Source of the DNA: Alphaproteobacteria bacterium | GTDB lineage: Bacteria > Pseudomonadota > Alphaproteobacteria > CALKHQ01 | Assembly (NCBI GenBank): GCA_041396705.1 | Contig: JAWKYB010000010.1 | Span: forward strand, 1-64,000 | Reading direction: 5' to 3' | DNA: 64,000 bases | Part shown: positions 25,047 through 34,046 of the stretch, piece by piece | Position numbering within the stretch: position 1 is the first letter of the stretch | Layout: the number at the start of each line of letters is the position of its first letter | Translations under genes and position numbers: made by a program | The notes under the pieces: model-generated | Database searches by the model: none | What the model was told of the DNA's origin: nothing | The model's input: only the letters and a program-made list of their open reading frames with translations

Positions 25047-26363
25047 ATGCTGTCCAGCACAGTCAGCCGCCATCTGGGCGAGGAAGCCAAGGCGCTCGCC
25101 ATGCGCCTGCGGCAGGTCCGTCCGCTGGCGATGGTGATGCCCATGGTGCCGGCGGCCGGCCTGAACGCCACCGCCCTGGACAGCATCGACCGCTACCTGG
25201 CCGAGGGCCGTGCCGGCCTGCGCACGCTGGTCGACGGCTATCTCGACTGGTTGACCGGCCCGCGCGGCTATGCCGCCGGCGACGCAGAGGCGCAGCGGCG
25301 GTTCACCGTGATCCGGCTGCGATTCCAGCAGGTGCTGACCCAGTTCGACATCTTCGCCGACGCGGTCACCCAGCGCAGCGAGCACGGCTACGGCATCTGG
25401 CTGGGCGGGCTCGACCACCTGGCGCGCGATGCGCTGAGCATCCCCGGCGTGATCGACCGGCCGCCGCCGCTGTTGACCTATCTCGACCGCGGCATCGGGG
25501 CGGCGATCCGCCGGGCGCGCACCCGCCTGCCCGGCGGCGGCGACAATCCGGTCGCGATCATCCGCGTGCCGCGGGAACGCATGATCGGCGCGGCGGTGGG
25601 CTCGTCGCTGGTGCATGAGGTCGGCCACCAGGCCGCGGCCCTGCTCGACCTGGTGCCGTCGCTGCGCCGCGCGATCGCCGCGGCGCGGGCCGATGCCCCC
25701 GACGAGGCGCTGGCCTGGGACTACTGGCAGCGCACCATTTCCGAGATCGTCGCCGATCTGTGGTCGGTGGCGCGCCTCGGCGTCGGCTCCACCGTCGGCC
25801 TGATCGGCGTGGTCAGCATCCCGCGGCCGTTCGTGTTCCGTATGCGCCTCGACGACCCGCACCCGTTTCCCTGGATCCGTGTGCGGATCAGCGCTGCCAT
25901 CGGCGGCGCGCTGTTCCCCGACCGGCAATGGTCCGCGCTCGCGGACATGTGGGAACGGCTCTATCCGCCGCAAGGCCTGTCCGGGCGCAAGCGGCGGGTA
26001 TTGCACGCGCTCGACGACCACGTCCCGCAGCTGGTCGCGCTGATGCTCGGCCACCGCGCACCGGCGCTGCGCGGCCGGACGCTCGGCGAGGCGCTGGCGG
26101 TCGGCGACCGCCAGCCCGAGCGGCTGCGCCGGCTGTACGCCAAGTGGCGGCGGGGCGAAGTGGCCACGGTCGCGCGCCAGCCGACCTTGGCGGTGGCGAT
26201 GGCAGCGCAGGCCCGGGCCGACGGTACGCTCGGCGCCGCCGAGGAGGGCCGGCTGGTGCGGGCGCTGCTCGGCAGCTGGGCGCTCGACCGCAACCTGCCC
26301 AGGGCCGCGGCCCGGGCGCCGCCACCGTCACCCCTTCTTCCCCGATTGACCCACGCGGCCTGA
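25047..26363 (+). CDS. Putative zinc metalloprotease (HEVGH motif)
   Basis: A 438-aa protein with HEVGH at residues 190-194, where the two His would bind zinc and Glu191 would be the catalytic base. A second motif (SEIVADLW, Glu233 and Asp237) about 40 residues later resembles the third-ligand helix of gluzincin proteases. There is no signal peptide or obvious membrane segment. The flanking regions (1-180 and 250-438) are helical and unlike families I know. It starts 29 bp after the acidic-protein gene with GGGGAG upstream and lies 25 bp before the next gene, so it is in the same operon. Protease activity is inferred from motifs only. Confidence 0.7.
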   Translation: MLSSTVSRHLGEEAKALAMRLRQVRPLAMVMPMVPAAGLNATALDSIDRYLAEGRAGLRTLVDGYLDWLTGPRGYAAGDAEAQRRFTVIRLRFQQVLTQFDIFADAVTQRSEHGYGIWLGGLDHLARDALSIPGVIDRPPPLLTYLDRGIGAAIRRARTRLPGGGDNPVAIIRVPRERMIGAAVGSSLVHEVGHQAAALLDLVPSLRRAIAAARADAPDEALAWDYWQRTISEIVADLWSVARLGVGSTVGLIGVVSIPRPFVFRMRLDDPHPFPWIRVRISAAIGGALFPDRQWSALADMWERLYPPQGLSGRKRRVLHALDDHVPQLVALMLGHRAPALRGRTLGEALAVGDRQPERLRRLYAKWRRGEVATVARQPTLAVAMAAQARADGTLGAAEEGRLVRALLGSWALDRNLPRAAARAPPPSPLLPRLTHAA

Positions 26364-26388
26364 GCGGCCGCCAGCGAGGAGACCGACC

Positions 26389-28059
26389 ATGGCTGATCCG
26401 AAGAAGACCGGCAGAGCGTCCGGCGGCAATGCGAACGGGGGCGACGGCGAGCCCGAGCCCACCCTGGCCACCGGCCGCTCGATCGATGCGGCGGCGGGCG
26501 ATGGCCCCGGCCGGGCGCAGTCCTTCGGCACCGAGCAGGACCCGGTATGGGTCAGGCTGCGGTCGTCGACCGATGCCCTGGTGCCGCACCGCCTGCTGTG
26601 GGACGTGATCCGCGACCGGACCGCGGCGATCGGCTTCAACCGCTACAGCGCCTACCTGGAGGGCATCCTGTGCCGCGACGAGCTCGACTGCGGCTATGGC
26701 GGCAAGCAGGACTGCGTCGACCCGTGCCGGGCCGAACGCCGGTTCTATTCCATGCACGGCCCGGATTCGTACCGGATCCTGAAGGCGGCGACCGAGTGCT
26801 TCCTGATGCACGAGTGCGGGCAGTACAGCGCGCGGGCGTGCCAGATCTGGCAGGGTTACCGCGACGGGGCCGAGATCGACGGGACGGTGCCGACGGCGGC
26901 GCTGATCGACGCCATGCGCGACCGCTACCTCGACGCGATGGACAACAGCTGCGACACCAAGGTGCTGCCGTATTTCGAGATCATCCGCGGCCGCCTCGGC
27001 GAGATCCCGCTGAAGAACGGCCTGGTGCTCGGTGCCCAGGGCGCCAGCGACGGCGGCTGCTACGGCATCCTGCGCACCCGTCTGTCGATGCCCTGCATGA
27101 TCGAGCTGATCTGGTCGTACTGGCACGAGGAGGGGATGCTGGCGCAGACCCTGAACGCGATCGGGCTGCGCTTCCAGAACATCCGCAACCCCACCCTCAA
27201 CGACCCGCTGGCGCATATCGCCATCGACCCGCTGCGCGGCCTGAACAACCTGTTCTGGGGCTATCTGCAGGACGAGCAGAACCGGCTGACCGTGCACCGG
27301 CGGGCTTATGAGTACGAGCACCACTACGGGCTCAACCTGCTCGGCAAGGCGGCGCCGAAGATGGCGCCGGTCGACCGGCGCTCGCGCTTCGTGGAGGCGT
27401 TCCACAACCTGCTCGGCACCTGCACGCGGTTCTTCAAGGAGGTGAACAACCTGCAGGTCGACGCCGACGGTTTCCCGGTGCTGACCGCGCTGAAGGAGGT
27501 CCACGTCCTGCTCGCCCAGGGCGCGCACAACCAGTATGGCGACCTGCCGTGGCAGAGCCGGGTCGAGATGCTGATGCAGCAATGGCTGCTCGGCCGGCCC
27601 GAGTTCCGCGAGTTCCTCGGCGGGCGCACCATGGTTCCGTACACCGAGCCATGGATGGACCGGGTCGACACCATGAAGAACCTGCAGGGATGGTCGGACA
27701 CCTCGATCTCGGTTTTCAATTCCCTGGCCACCACCGGCGAGCAGATCCTGCTGTCGATCCGGTTCACCGCGTGGAGCGCGATCAACGACGCCGCGGTCGC
27801 CAGCGCCTGGGCCGTGACCTGGCGGTCGGAGATCCAGAACTACATCCACGCCTATCGCGCGGCGACCGGCGTCGACCTGGCGGCGGAGACCCGCGATGCC
27901 GACCAGCGCGCGGCTGCGCTGACCCCGCCCAGCATCCTGCTGAGCAAGCGGCTGGCGAACCAGAAGCGTGCCGGCGCGTTGCCGCCGCCCGCCTCGCGCG
28001 CCGGCCTGCCGGCGGCCGCCCGGCGGCAGATCCCCGGTCCGACCCCGCTTACCCGTTGA
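26389..28059 (+). CDS. Uncharacterised 556-aa protein of the protease cassette
   Basis: I do not recognise a named domain. The first 50 residues are a Gly/Ala/Glu-rich, probably disordered leader. Residues 95-151 hold seven Cys (C95, C101, C109, C113, C137, C143, C151), which could bind metal or form disulfides. The remainder is Trp/Tyr/His-rich and helical, with segments such as NLFWGYLQDEQNRL and YEYEHHYGLNLLG. The last 35 residues are Pro/Arg/Ala-rich. There is no signal peptide. AGGAG lies before ATG 26389, and the gene sits between the HEVGH and serine protease genes, so it is likely a substrate, scaffold or effector of the cassette. Confidence 0.7.
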   Translation: MADPKKTGRASGGNANGGDGEPEPTLATGRSIDAAAGDGPGRAQSFGTEQDPVWVRLRSSTDALVPHRLLWDVIRDRTAAIGFNRYSAYLEGILCRDELDCGYGGKQDCVDPCRAERRFYSMHGPDSYRILKAATECFLMHECGQYSARACQIWQGYRDGAEIDGTVPTAALIDAMRDRYLDAMDNSCDTKVLPYFEIIRGRLGEIPLKNGLVLGAQGASDGGCYGILRTRLSMPCMIELIWSYWHEEGMLAQTLNAIGLRFQNIRNPTLNDPLAHIAIDPLRGLNNLFWGYLQDEQNRLTVHRRAYEYEHHYGLNLLGKAAPKMAPVDRRSRFVEAFHNLLGTCTRFFKEVNNLQVDADGFPVLTALKEVHVLLAQGAHNQYGDLPWQSRVEMLMQQWLLGRPEFREFLGGRTMVPYTEPWMDRVDTMKNLQGWSDTSISVFNSLATTGEQILLSIRFTAWSAINDAAVASAWAVTWRSEIQNYIHAYRAATGVDLAAETRDADQRAAALTPPSILLSKRLANQKRAGALPPPASRAGLPAAARRQIPGPTPLTR

Positions 28060-28116
28060 ATTGTTCCGGCCGGGCGGGCACCTGCGGCCCGTCCGGCGGC
28101 TTCAGGAGGCAGAACG

Positions 28117-29037
28117 ATGTTCGATACATCCACGCATGTGCCGCCGGCCATCGCCGAATTGTTCGAGATCGACAGCGAAATCATCGGTTCCGACACCAGC
28201 AAGCGCCGCCGCGACACCGACAAGGTCCCGTTCCGCTACATCTGCCAGGTGGTGACCACCGCGCAGGTCACGACGCCGGCCGGCACGTTCAATATCACCA
28301 GCCGCGGCACCGGAACGCTGATCGCGCCTCGCACCGTGCTGACCGCCGCGCACAACCTGGTGCTGACCAAGCAGGACCTGGTCGATGCCGGCGTGCTCAG
28401 CCCCACCGCCAGCTTCAACCCGCGGCTGGCCAAGGCGCGCGAGGTGACCGTCAACCCAGGGCGCGACGGCGGCAGCAAGCCGTTCCCCAGCGCCAACGGC
28501 GCGGCGCGCTTCTTCTTCCCCGGCTATCTGGTACGCAACGCGGCCGGCACCGTCACCGACGTGCGCAGCGCGACCGACAAGGATATCGCGATCCTGCGGA
28601 TCGACCGCGATCTCAGCGCCAGCGTCGGCTTCTGGGGCGAGCCGCGGCGCGCCGGCGACAGCACTGGCACCAGCGTGACCAGGACCGGCGCGCTGCCGCA
28701 GGCGACCGGCACGCTGCAGGTCAATCTGTCCGGCTATCCGGTCGACGACCGAAGCGTCAGCAGCCCGAAGCCGGAGGGCACGCAGTGGAGCTCGTTCAAC
28801 CTGACCGTGCGCAAGGGCTCGGTCAACGGCGCGGGCGGCCTGCTGCTGTATTTCAACGACACGCTCGGCGGCCACAGCGGCAGCCCGGTGTGGGTCACGC
28901 GCCATTCCAGCATGGGCGGCCGCGTGCTGGTCGGCGTCCATGTGCGGCGCTTCCGCCGCAGCAACCGGCCGTTCGCCAATGCCGCCGTGCAGCTGACCGG
29001 CAGTCACATCGCATTCATCGACCGGCACAAGCGCTGA
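28117..29037 (+). CDS. V8/trypsin-like serine protease
   Basis: A 306-aa protease of the chymotrypsin fold. The triad is visible: His79 (LTAAHNLV), Asp156 (DIAILRI) and Ser254 (GGHSGSPVWV). The GxSGSP form of the Ser motif is typical of glutamyl-endopeptidase (V8)-like enzymes. That would suit the Asp/Glu-rich N-terminus of the first protein in the cassette as a substrate, though this is inference. There is no signal peptide or pro-domain of usual type; the first 35 residues are polar. AGGAGG lies just before ATG 28117. It is the last gene of the cassette and is followed by a strong hairpin. Confidence 0.85.
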   Translation: MFDTSTHVPPAIAELFEIDSEIIGSDTSKRRRDTDKVPFRYICQVVTTAQVTTPAGTFNITSRGTGTLIAPRTVLTAAHNLVLTKQDLVDAGVLSPTASFNPRLAKAREVTVNPGRDGGSKPFPSANGAARFFFPGYLVRNAAGTVTDVRSATDKDIAILRIDRDLSASVGFWGEPRRAGDSTGTSVTRTGALPQATGTLQVNLSGYPVDDRSVSSPKPEGTQWSSFNLTVRKGSVNGAGGLLLYFNDTLGGHSGSPVWVTRHSSMGGRVLVGVHVRRFRRSNRPFANAAVQLTGSHIAFIDRHKR

Positions 29038-29047
29038 TCGCCAGCGC

Positions 29048-29073
29048 GGGGCCGACGAGACCGCGTCGGCCCC
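29048..29073 (+). terminator. Hairpin ending the protease cassette
   Basis: GGGGCCGAC (29048-29056) pairs perfectly with GTCGGCCCC (29065-29073) across an 8-base loop, 10 bases after the serine protease stop. There is no T-run after it, as is common in this GC-rich genome. It separates the cassette from the activator gene. Confidence 0.6.
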
Positions 29074-29216
29074 GGCCGGAGTCTGAACAACTCGTCATGA
29101 TCGCTTGTGACAATGCTCCTAGTGCCGACCGCGGCGGCAGCCGCAATATCGCGGGATATGCAAAGGCTGTGTCGGCCTTTCGATTTGAGAATGTCTGAAA
29201 TTACCTGGATAGCACT

Positions 29217-30605
29217 ATGACGCGTGACGCCATAGCCGTCTGGCTGCAGGCCGATACCGATGTGCCGCCGGGTTTCGTCCGCTCGCTTGTCGACCTGTTG
29301 CACGGCGAGGGCTTCGTCGTCGCGGACGGCGACGATCCGGGTCCGGCGATGCGGCTGCTGTTGGTCGGCCAGATCGCGGCGGCCGATCCGGAGCGGGTCC
29401 GCGCGCTCAGCCAGGACGCGACGCAGCGCCTGTGCGTGATCGCGGTGGACGACCCGGCGGTGCCGGCCAAGCTGATCTGGGACCTGCTCGCCAGCGGGGC
29501 CAGCGATTTCATCGTCGCCGACATGGTAGCCGGCGCGCCGGCCGCCGTGGTTCGGCCATTGGCGGCACGGCTGCGCCATTGGGCCGAGATCGACCGGATC
29601 GTCGAGTCCGGGCTGGTTCGCGACAACCTGGTCGGGCGCAGCCCGGCGTGGCAGCGCTGCCTGCAGCGGCTGGTCGAGGCGGCGCGCTTCGGCGACGGGC
29701 CGATCCTGCTGATCGGCGACAGCGGCACCGGCAAGGAGCTGGCCGCGCGGCTGGTGCACACCCTGGACCGGGCGCGGGCGGGCGGCGAGTTGATCATCGT
29801 CGACTGCGGCGCGCTTGACGGCAATCTGTGCGGCAGCGAGCTGTTCGGGCACGAGCGCGGCGCCTTCACCGGTGCGGTCGGTGCCCGGAGGGGTGCGCTG
29901 GCGCTGGCCAATGGCGGCACGCTGTTCCTGGACGAGATCGGCGAGCTGCCGCTGGAGCTGCAGCCGAAGCTGCTGCGCGCGATCCAGGAGAAGCAATACA
30001 AGCAGGTGGGCGGCAACCCGTGGCAGAAGACGGACTTCCGCCCGATCGCCGCCACCAACCGCAATCTCGACGACGCCGTGGCCGCCGGCGGGTTCCGGGC
30101 GGACCTTTACTACCGTCTCGCCGGTACCGTGATCCGGTTGCCGTCGCTGGCCGAGCGCAGGTCCGACATCCCGCTGATCGCGGCGCATTTCCTGCGCGCG
30201 CTGTGCCCGGACGGCACGCCGGCGCTGGACCCGCTGGTCTGCGATTTCCTGGTCGGGCGCGACTATCCCGGCAACGTGCGCGACCTGCGCCAGCTGATCC
30301 AGCGGATCGCGCCGCGCCACGTCGGCGCCGGCCCGATCACGCTCAGCGACGTGCCCGAGGAGGACCGGCCGCAGTCCGGGCCGGTGTGGCCGGACGACGG
30401 CTTCCGCGCCGCGCTGGACGCGGCGGTCGCGCGCCGGGTCGGCCTGCGCGAGGTGACGCGGGTGGCCGGCGACCTGCTGGTCAGCGTGGCGCTGGACCAG
30501 TCCGCCGGCGATCTCGGCCGGGCGGCGACGCTGCTCGGCGTCACCCGCCGGGCGCTGGAGCAGCGCCGGGCCCACCACCGAATGGGGGCGGCCCGGTCGG
30601 CCTGA
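29217..30605 (+). CDS. Sigma-54-dependent transcriptional activator
   Basis: A 462-aa NtrC-class activator. Residues 1-135 form a divergent, receiver-like domain without a clear phospho-Asp. The AAA+ domain (about 140-370) has Walker A (GDSGTGKE), the sigma-54-contacting GAFTGA loop, Walker B (GTLFLDEIGEL) and the YYRLAGTVIRLPSLAER sensor region. The C-terminus ends in a Fis-like HTH (DLGRAATLLGVTRRALEQRR). GAFTGA is intact, so it should open sigma-54 promoters. ATG 29217 lacks a strong ribosome site. It is 179 bp downstream of the protease cassette, whose promoter has the matching -24/-12 element and twin palindromes. Confidence 0.93.
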   Translation: MTRDAIAVWLQADTDVPPGFVRSLVDLLHGEGFVVADGDDPGPAMRLLLVGQIAAADPERVRALSQDATQRLCVIAVDDPAVPAKLIWDLLASGASDFIVADMVAGAPAAVVRPLAARLRHWAEIDRIVESGLVRDNLVGRSPAWQRCLQRLVEAARFGDGPILLIGDSGTGKELAARLVHTLDRARAGGELIIVDCGALDGNLCGSELFGHERGAFTGAVGARRGALALANGGTLFLDEIGELPLELQPKLLRAIQEKQYKQVGGNPWQKTDFRPIAATNRNLDDAVAAGGFRADLYYRLAGTVIRLPSLAERRSDIPLIAAHFLRALCPDGTPALDPLVCDFLVGRDYPGNVRDLRQLIQRIAPRHVGAGPITLSDVPEEDRPQSGPVWPDDGFRAALDAAVARRVGLREVTRVAGDLLVSVALDQSAGDLGRAATLLGVTRRALEQRRAHHRMGAARSA

Positions 30606-30611
30606 ACCGCG

Positions 30612-31292
30612 TCAGGACAGGTTTTCGACCAGCCAGCGGTGGATCGGCAGGGTGCCGCGCCAGCGCTCGACGCACCAGTCGACGAGGCCGGGCGTGGCCA
30701 GGCCGGGCGGGTGGGGTGCGGTCTGCACGGCGTAGAAGGCGTTGTGCTTCAGCAGGCGTTCGGCCGCCGGGGTCGACGCGGCGAAGCCGCGCGGCAGGGT
30801 CTTGTAGTGCGCGCCGCCGAGCGTGAAGCCGGCTCTTTCGATCGCGGCCACCGCCTTGGCCGCCGCCGGGCCCCGCTTCGGGTCGCAGACGGCTTGCCGG
30901 AACGCCGCGAGCCGCGCCGGATCGAAGCCGTGGCAGCCGGTGCCGAGGATCATCTCGGTCGCGGTCAGCCGGAAGAACAGTCCCGACAGCGCGGTCTTGC
31001 GCTCACCCTCCCAGAACCAGAGGTCGAGGTGGTCCTTGTACGGCGTCTTGTCCTTGGAGAAGCGGATGTCGCGGTTGATGCGGAAGATCGAGCCGTTGAT
31101 CCGCGGCTCGGCGTTCAGCCGCGGCGCCAGCTTCGCCAGCGGCTCCGCCAAAGCCGCGACGAAAGCCACGGCCGGACCGACGAAATGCGCCTCGTAGTCC
31201 TGGCGATGGGCGTCGAACCAGGCCTTGTTGTTGTTGGCCGACAGCCCGGCCAGAAAATCCAGCGTGCCCTTGCCGAATCCGCCGAACGCCAT
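30612..31292 (-). CDS. DUF2461 family protein
   Basis: A 226-aa cytoplasmic protein of the DUF2461 (TIGR02453) family. It opens with GFGKGTLDFLAGLSANNNKAWFDAHR and contains INRDIRFSKDKTPYK and the late GFTLGGAHYKTLPRGF, all family marks. Its function is unknown. ATG 31292 is the family-typical start; the frame stays open to 31337. It converges with the sigma-54 activator gene, the two stops being only six bases apart, and is separate from the protease cassette. It is also unrelated by strand spacing to the dioxygenase gene that ends 91 bp upstream. Confidence 0.88.
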   Translation of the reverse strand: MAFGGFGKGTLDFLAGLSANNNKAWFDAHRQDYEAHFVGPAVAFVAALAEPLAKLAPRLNAEPRINGSIFRINRDIRFSKDKTPYKDHLDLWFWEGERKTALSGLFFRLTATEMILGTGCHGFDPARLAAFRQAVCDPKRGPAAAKAVAAIERAGFTLGGAHYKTLPRGFAASTPAAERLLKHNAFYAVQTAPHPPGLATPGLVDWCVERWRGTLPIHRWLVENLS

Positions 31293-31383
31293 CGCACCCC
31301 TCCCGCCTGACCGCGCGGCCAGAGCGTAAGCGAGCAATTAAATATGTGCAACGGCGCAGGCGGCCGGTCGGCCGGCGGTCGGC

Positions 31384-32259
31384 TCAGGCGGCCAGCTCGG
31401 GCGCGTCGACGTCCAGCGTGGTGCTGCGGCGCAGCTCGCGCGGCTCCGACAGGTCGAACAGGCGGCCGCGGTGCAGGGTGCAGCGGTTGTCCCAGACCAG
31501 CAGGTCGCCCGGCGTCCAGCGGTGGCTATGGACATAGCGGGGCTGGGTGGCGTGCTCCAGCAGGTCGGCCAGCAGCATCCGCCCTTCCGGAACGGTCATG
31601 CCGACGATCGAGCGCGCATGCGCGCCGATGAACAGGTGCCTGCGGCCGGAGCCGGGATGGGTGCGCACCACCGGCCAGCGCACCGGCGCGATGGCATTGC
31701 GCTGGTCCGCGCTGTAGTCGTCGTCGCCCAGCATGAAGCGGGAATGCAGGGCGTAGTGCTCGGCCTCCAGCCCGCCCAGCATGGCCTTGATCCGTTGCGG
31801 CAGGCCGTCATAGGCCGCGCGCATGTCGGCGATCTCGGTCTCGCCGCCCCAGGACGGCACCACCGCGCACATCAGCATCGAGTATTTCGCCGCCGGCCGC
31901 TGGAACGAGCTGTCGCTGTGCCACAGCCGGTTGGCGATGTTGCTGACGATGCGGCGATGGCTGCGGGCGGCGACGCTGCCGTCCGGTGCGAGGTTCGAGA
32001 TGTCGCCGATCTCGTGATGCTTCAGCCGGGGGTTCCTGCCGGCCACCTGCTTGAAGCCGACGTCGAGCGGGCCGAAGGCGCGGGTGAAGGCGATCTGCCG
32101 GTCCTCGTCCAGCACCGGCCCGCGCAGCAGGCAGACCGCGTGCGCATCCATCAGCCGGTCGAAGGCGGCGACAGTGGCCGGGTCCGGCACCTCGGCGATG
32201 TCGATGCCCGCGATCGCCGCGCCGAAGATCGGCGTCAGCGGCTCGGTTGCGATTGTCAT
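31384..32259 (-). CDS. TauD/TfdA-type 2-oxoglutarate dioxygenase
   Basis: A 291-aa non-heme Fe(II)/2-oxoglutarate dioxygenase. His114 and Asp116 (WHSDSSF) and His263 (CTLHRGR) form the iron facial triad, and an Arg about a dozen residues after the last His binds 2-oxoglutarate. Such enzymes hydroxylate or dealkylate small molecules such as taurine, alkyl sulfates, phenoxyacetates and betaines. The start (32259) overlaps the stop of the aconitase-X small subunit (ATGA), so it is part of the catabolic operon and its last gene. Confidence 0.9.
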   Translation of the reverse strand: MTIATEPLTPIFGAAIAGIDIAEVPDPATVAAFDRLMDAHAVCLLRGPVLDEDRQIAFTRAFGPLDVGFKQVAGRNPRLKHHEIGDISNLAPDGSVAARSHRRIVSNIANRLWHSDSSFQRPAAKYSMLMCAVVPSWGGETEIADMRAAYDGLPQRIKAMLGGLEAEHYALHSRFMLGDDDYSADQRNAIAPVRWPVVRTHPGSGRRHLFIGAHARSIVGMTVPEGRMLLADLLEHATQPRYVHSHRWTPGDLLVWDNRCTLHRGRLFDLSEPRELRRSTTLDVDAPELAA

Positions 32260-32705
32260 GGTCGCTCTACTCCCCGGTCGACCCGTGCCGCTGCCCGTCG
32301 TGTTATCGATATCATGCCGGCGTCGGCGTCGACCCGCACCCAGTCGCCGGTCGCGATCAGCGCGAACGGGTCGCCGTCCAGATCGGTCATCGCCGGCACC
32401 CGCGTCACCACCGCGCCCAGCGCGGCCTTGGCGGTCATGCGGGTGAAGATCATCGCCAGCGGCTCGACCCCCGCCACGCGGGCCAGATGGAAATAGTGGG
32501 AATAGCCGGAACTGCCCTTGGCGCCCGGAAACACCAGCACCTTGCCGGCGAAGCTCTGGCCACACAGTTCGTGGCGCCGTTCGATGATGGTGCCGGTGCG
32601 GGCGTCGAGCCCGCCCCAGCCGGAGATGGTGTCGCGCGTCACCAGCGCCTCGCCCTCGGCGACGCCGCCGACCACCTTGCGGCCGCGCAGGACGGTCTGC
32701 GTCAT
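32256..32705 (-). CDS. Aconitase X small (swivel) subunit
   Basis: A 149-aa protein of the DUF126/AcnX swivelling-domain family. Marks are GRKVVGGVAEGEALVTRDTISGWGGLD and the GAKGSSGYSHYFH segment containing the mobile substrate-binding loop. It pairs with the large subunit, whose stop overlaps its start by four bases (32702-32705). Known AcnX enzymes dehydrate cis-3-hydroxy-L-proline (bacteria) or mevalonate 5-phosphate (archaea). Confidence 0.9.
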   Translation of the reverse strand: MTQTVLRGRKVVGGVAEGEALVTRDTISGWGGLDARTGTIIERRHELCGQSFAGKVLVFPGAKGSSGYSHYFHLARVAGVEPLAMIFTRMTAKAALGAVVTRVPAMTDLDGDPFALIATGDWVRVDADAGMISITRRAAARVDRGVERP

Positions 32706-33982
32706 CGCAGGCCGCCGCGCCAGCGCCCGGTCAGGGCCGCGTCGATGCAGTCCTCGACCGAGCCGAACCAGCAGCCGACGTTCATGATCGCCGGCAGGTA
32801 GTGGGCCTGCTTGGCGCTGTCGGTCGCCACGGTCCTGCACCCCGCAGGCAACACGCGGCCGATCGCGGGGCAGGTGTCGCTCATCAGCCAGCCGCCGGCC
32901 GCCTCGATCGTCGCGGTGTAGCCGGCCAGGTCGGCGGCGTCGCGCAGCGCCCGCGGGGTGAAGATCCACAGGGCGGTGTTCGCGTGAATGCGCCTGCCCT
33001 CCAGCAACCGTGCCGCGGTCCACACCTGCTCGATCGCGTTGTGCGGGCAACCGAGCATCACCAGGTCGACCGCGCTGTCGCTTGCGGTGGAATTGAGCAG
33101 GGCATGGGCCTGCGCCCGCTCCGCCGCGCCATAGCGCAAGGTGGGCACGGCGCGGCGCGGGCCGAGGGCGGCGGCCAGGTCCGGCGCCTCCGGCGTCACG
33201 CCCGGGATGTGGTACATCTCGACGCCGCCCGACGAGGCCGCCGCCGCGCCGAAATGCTTCAGTTCGATCATGTGCGGCTGGGCGATGCGGCCGGTCAGCA
33301 CCGGGATGTCCTCCTCAACGGCCGCGCCGACGTGATAGCCGAACAGGCCCCATTCCATCATGCCGGCGATCTCGACCTCGGCCTCGATGCGATGGGTGGC
33401 ATGGCGGTTCTCGGCCAGGTGATAGCCCCAATAGGGAATGCGCCCGGTGATGGCGGCCGCGCCGGTGCTCTCGCGGCCCTCGGTGTTGGTACGCGCGCCC
33501 AGCACCGCGTTGCAGTAGACCACGGCCGAGCTTTCCATCCAGGCGCAATGCTCGCCCTTCACCGGCACGTTGCCGACCTGATAGGGCGTGCAGGTGTTGA
33601 ACATGGCCACGCCCTTGCCGCCGAAATAGCGCTCGGCCCGGCGCTGCCATTCCACGTTCCTCTCCGCGACGCCGTGGATGTGGGCGTGGCGGGTATCGAT
33701 GCCATGGATCAGCTGGCAGGTCGGCACCGCCATCGGCGGCGTTTCCACCACGTCGTCGGCGTCGAGGTTGAACTTGGAGAATACGGCGTCAAGCCCGCCG
33801 GCCTCGGCGAACGGCGCCACGCCGGGCGAGCCCGCATTCCAGGTGCCGGCCACGTTGCGGGTCTCGACCAACCGCTCCGCACCCAGCGCCTCGCCATAGC
33901 GCACCAGCAGGTCCATCGCCCGTTGCCGCGCCGGCCCGCCGGCGCCGTCGAGCCAGCTCCGTTCCAGGGCGGTCAGGCGCAT
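32702..33982 (-). CDS. Aconitase X large (catalytic) subunit
   Basis: A 426-aa protein of the AcnX catalytic-domain family (DUF521). It shows FNTCTPYQVGNVPVKGEHCAWMESSAVVY, ARTNTEGRESTGAAAITGRIPYWGYH and LGCPHN with the Cys residues that hold the Fe-S/iron centre. The expected reaction is a hydro-lyase step, classically cis-3-hydroxyproline to pyrroline-2-carboxylate. Whether this member uses hydroxyproline is doubtful, since no proline racemase or reductase lies nearby and the operon has sugar-acid-type enzymes. ATG 33982 fits the family N-terminus; a GTG at 34018 would add 12 residues. Confidence 0.9.
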   Translation of the reverse strand: MRLTALERSWLDGAGGPARQRAMDLLVRYGEALGAERLVETRNVAGTWNAGSPGVAPFAEAGGLDAVFSKFNLDADDVVETPPMAVPTCQLIHGIDTRHAHIHGVAERNVEWQRRAERYFGGKGVAMFNTCTPYQVGNVPVKGEHCAWMESSAVVYCNAVLGARTNTEGRESTGAAAITGRIPYWGYHLAENRHATHRIEAEVEIAGMMEWGLFGYHVGAAVEEDIPVLTGRIAQPHMIELKHFGAAAASSGGVEMYHIPGVTPEAPDLAAALGPRRAVPTLRYGAAERAQAHALLNSTASDSAVDLVMLGCPHNAIEQVWTAARLLEGRRIHANTALWIFTPRALRDAADLAGYTATIEAAGGWLMSDTCPAIGRVLPAGCRTVATDSAKQAHYLPAIMNVGCWFGSVEDCIDAALTGRWRGGLR

Positions 33983-34046
33983 GGCATGCACCCCGCATTG
34001 CGGCTCAACGTCATCCACGGGGCTTCTTTCCTCTCGAGCACCGGCA

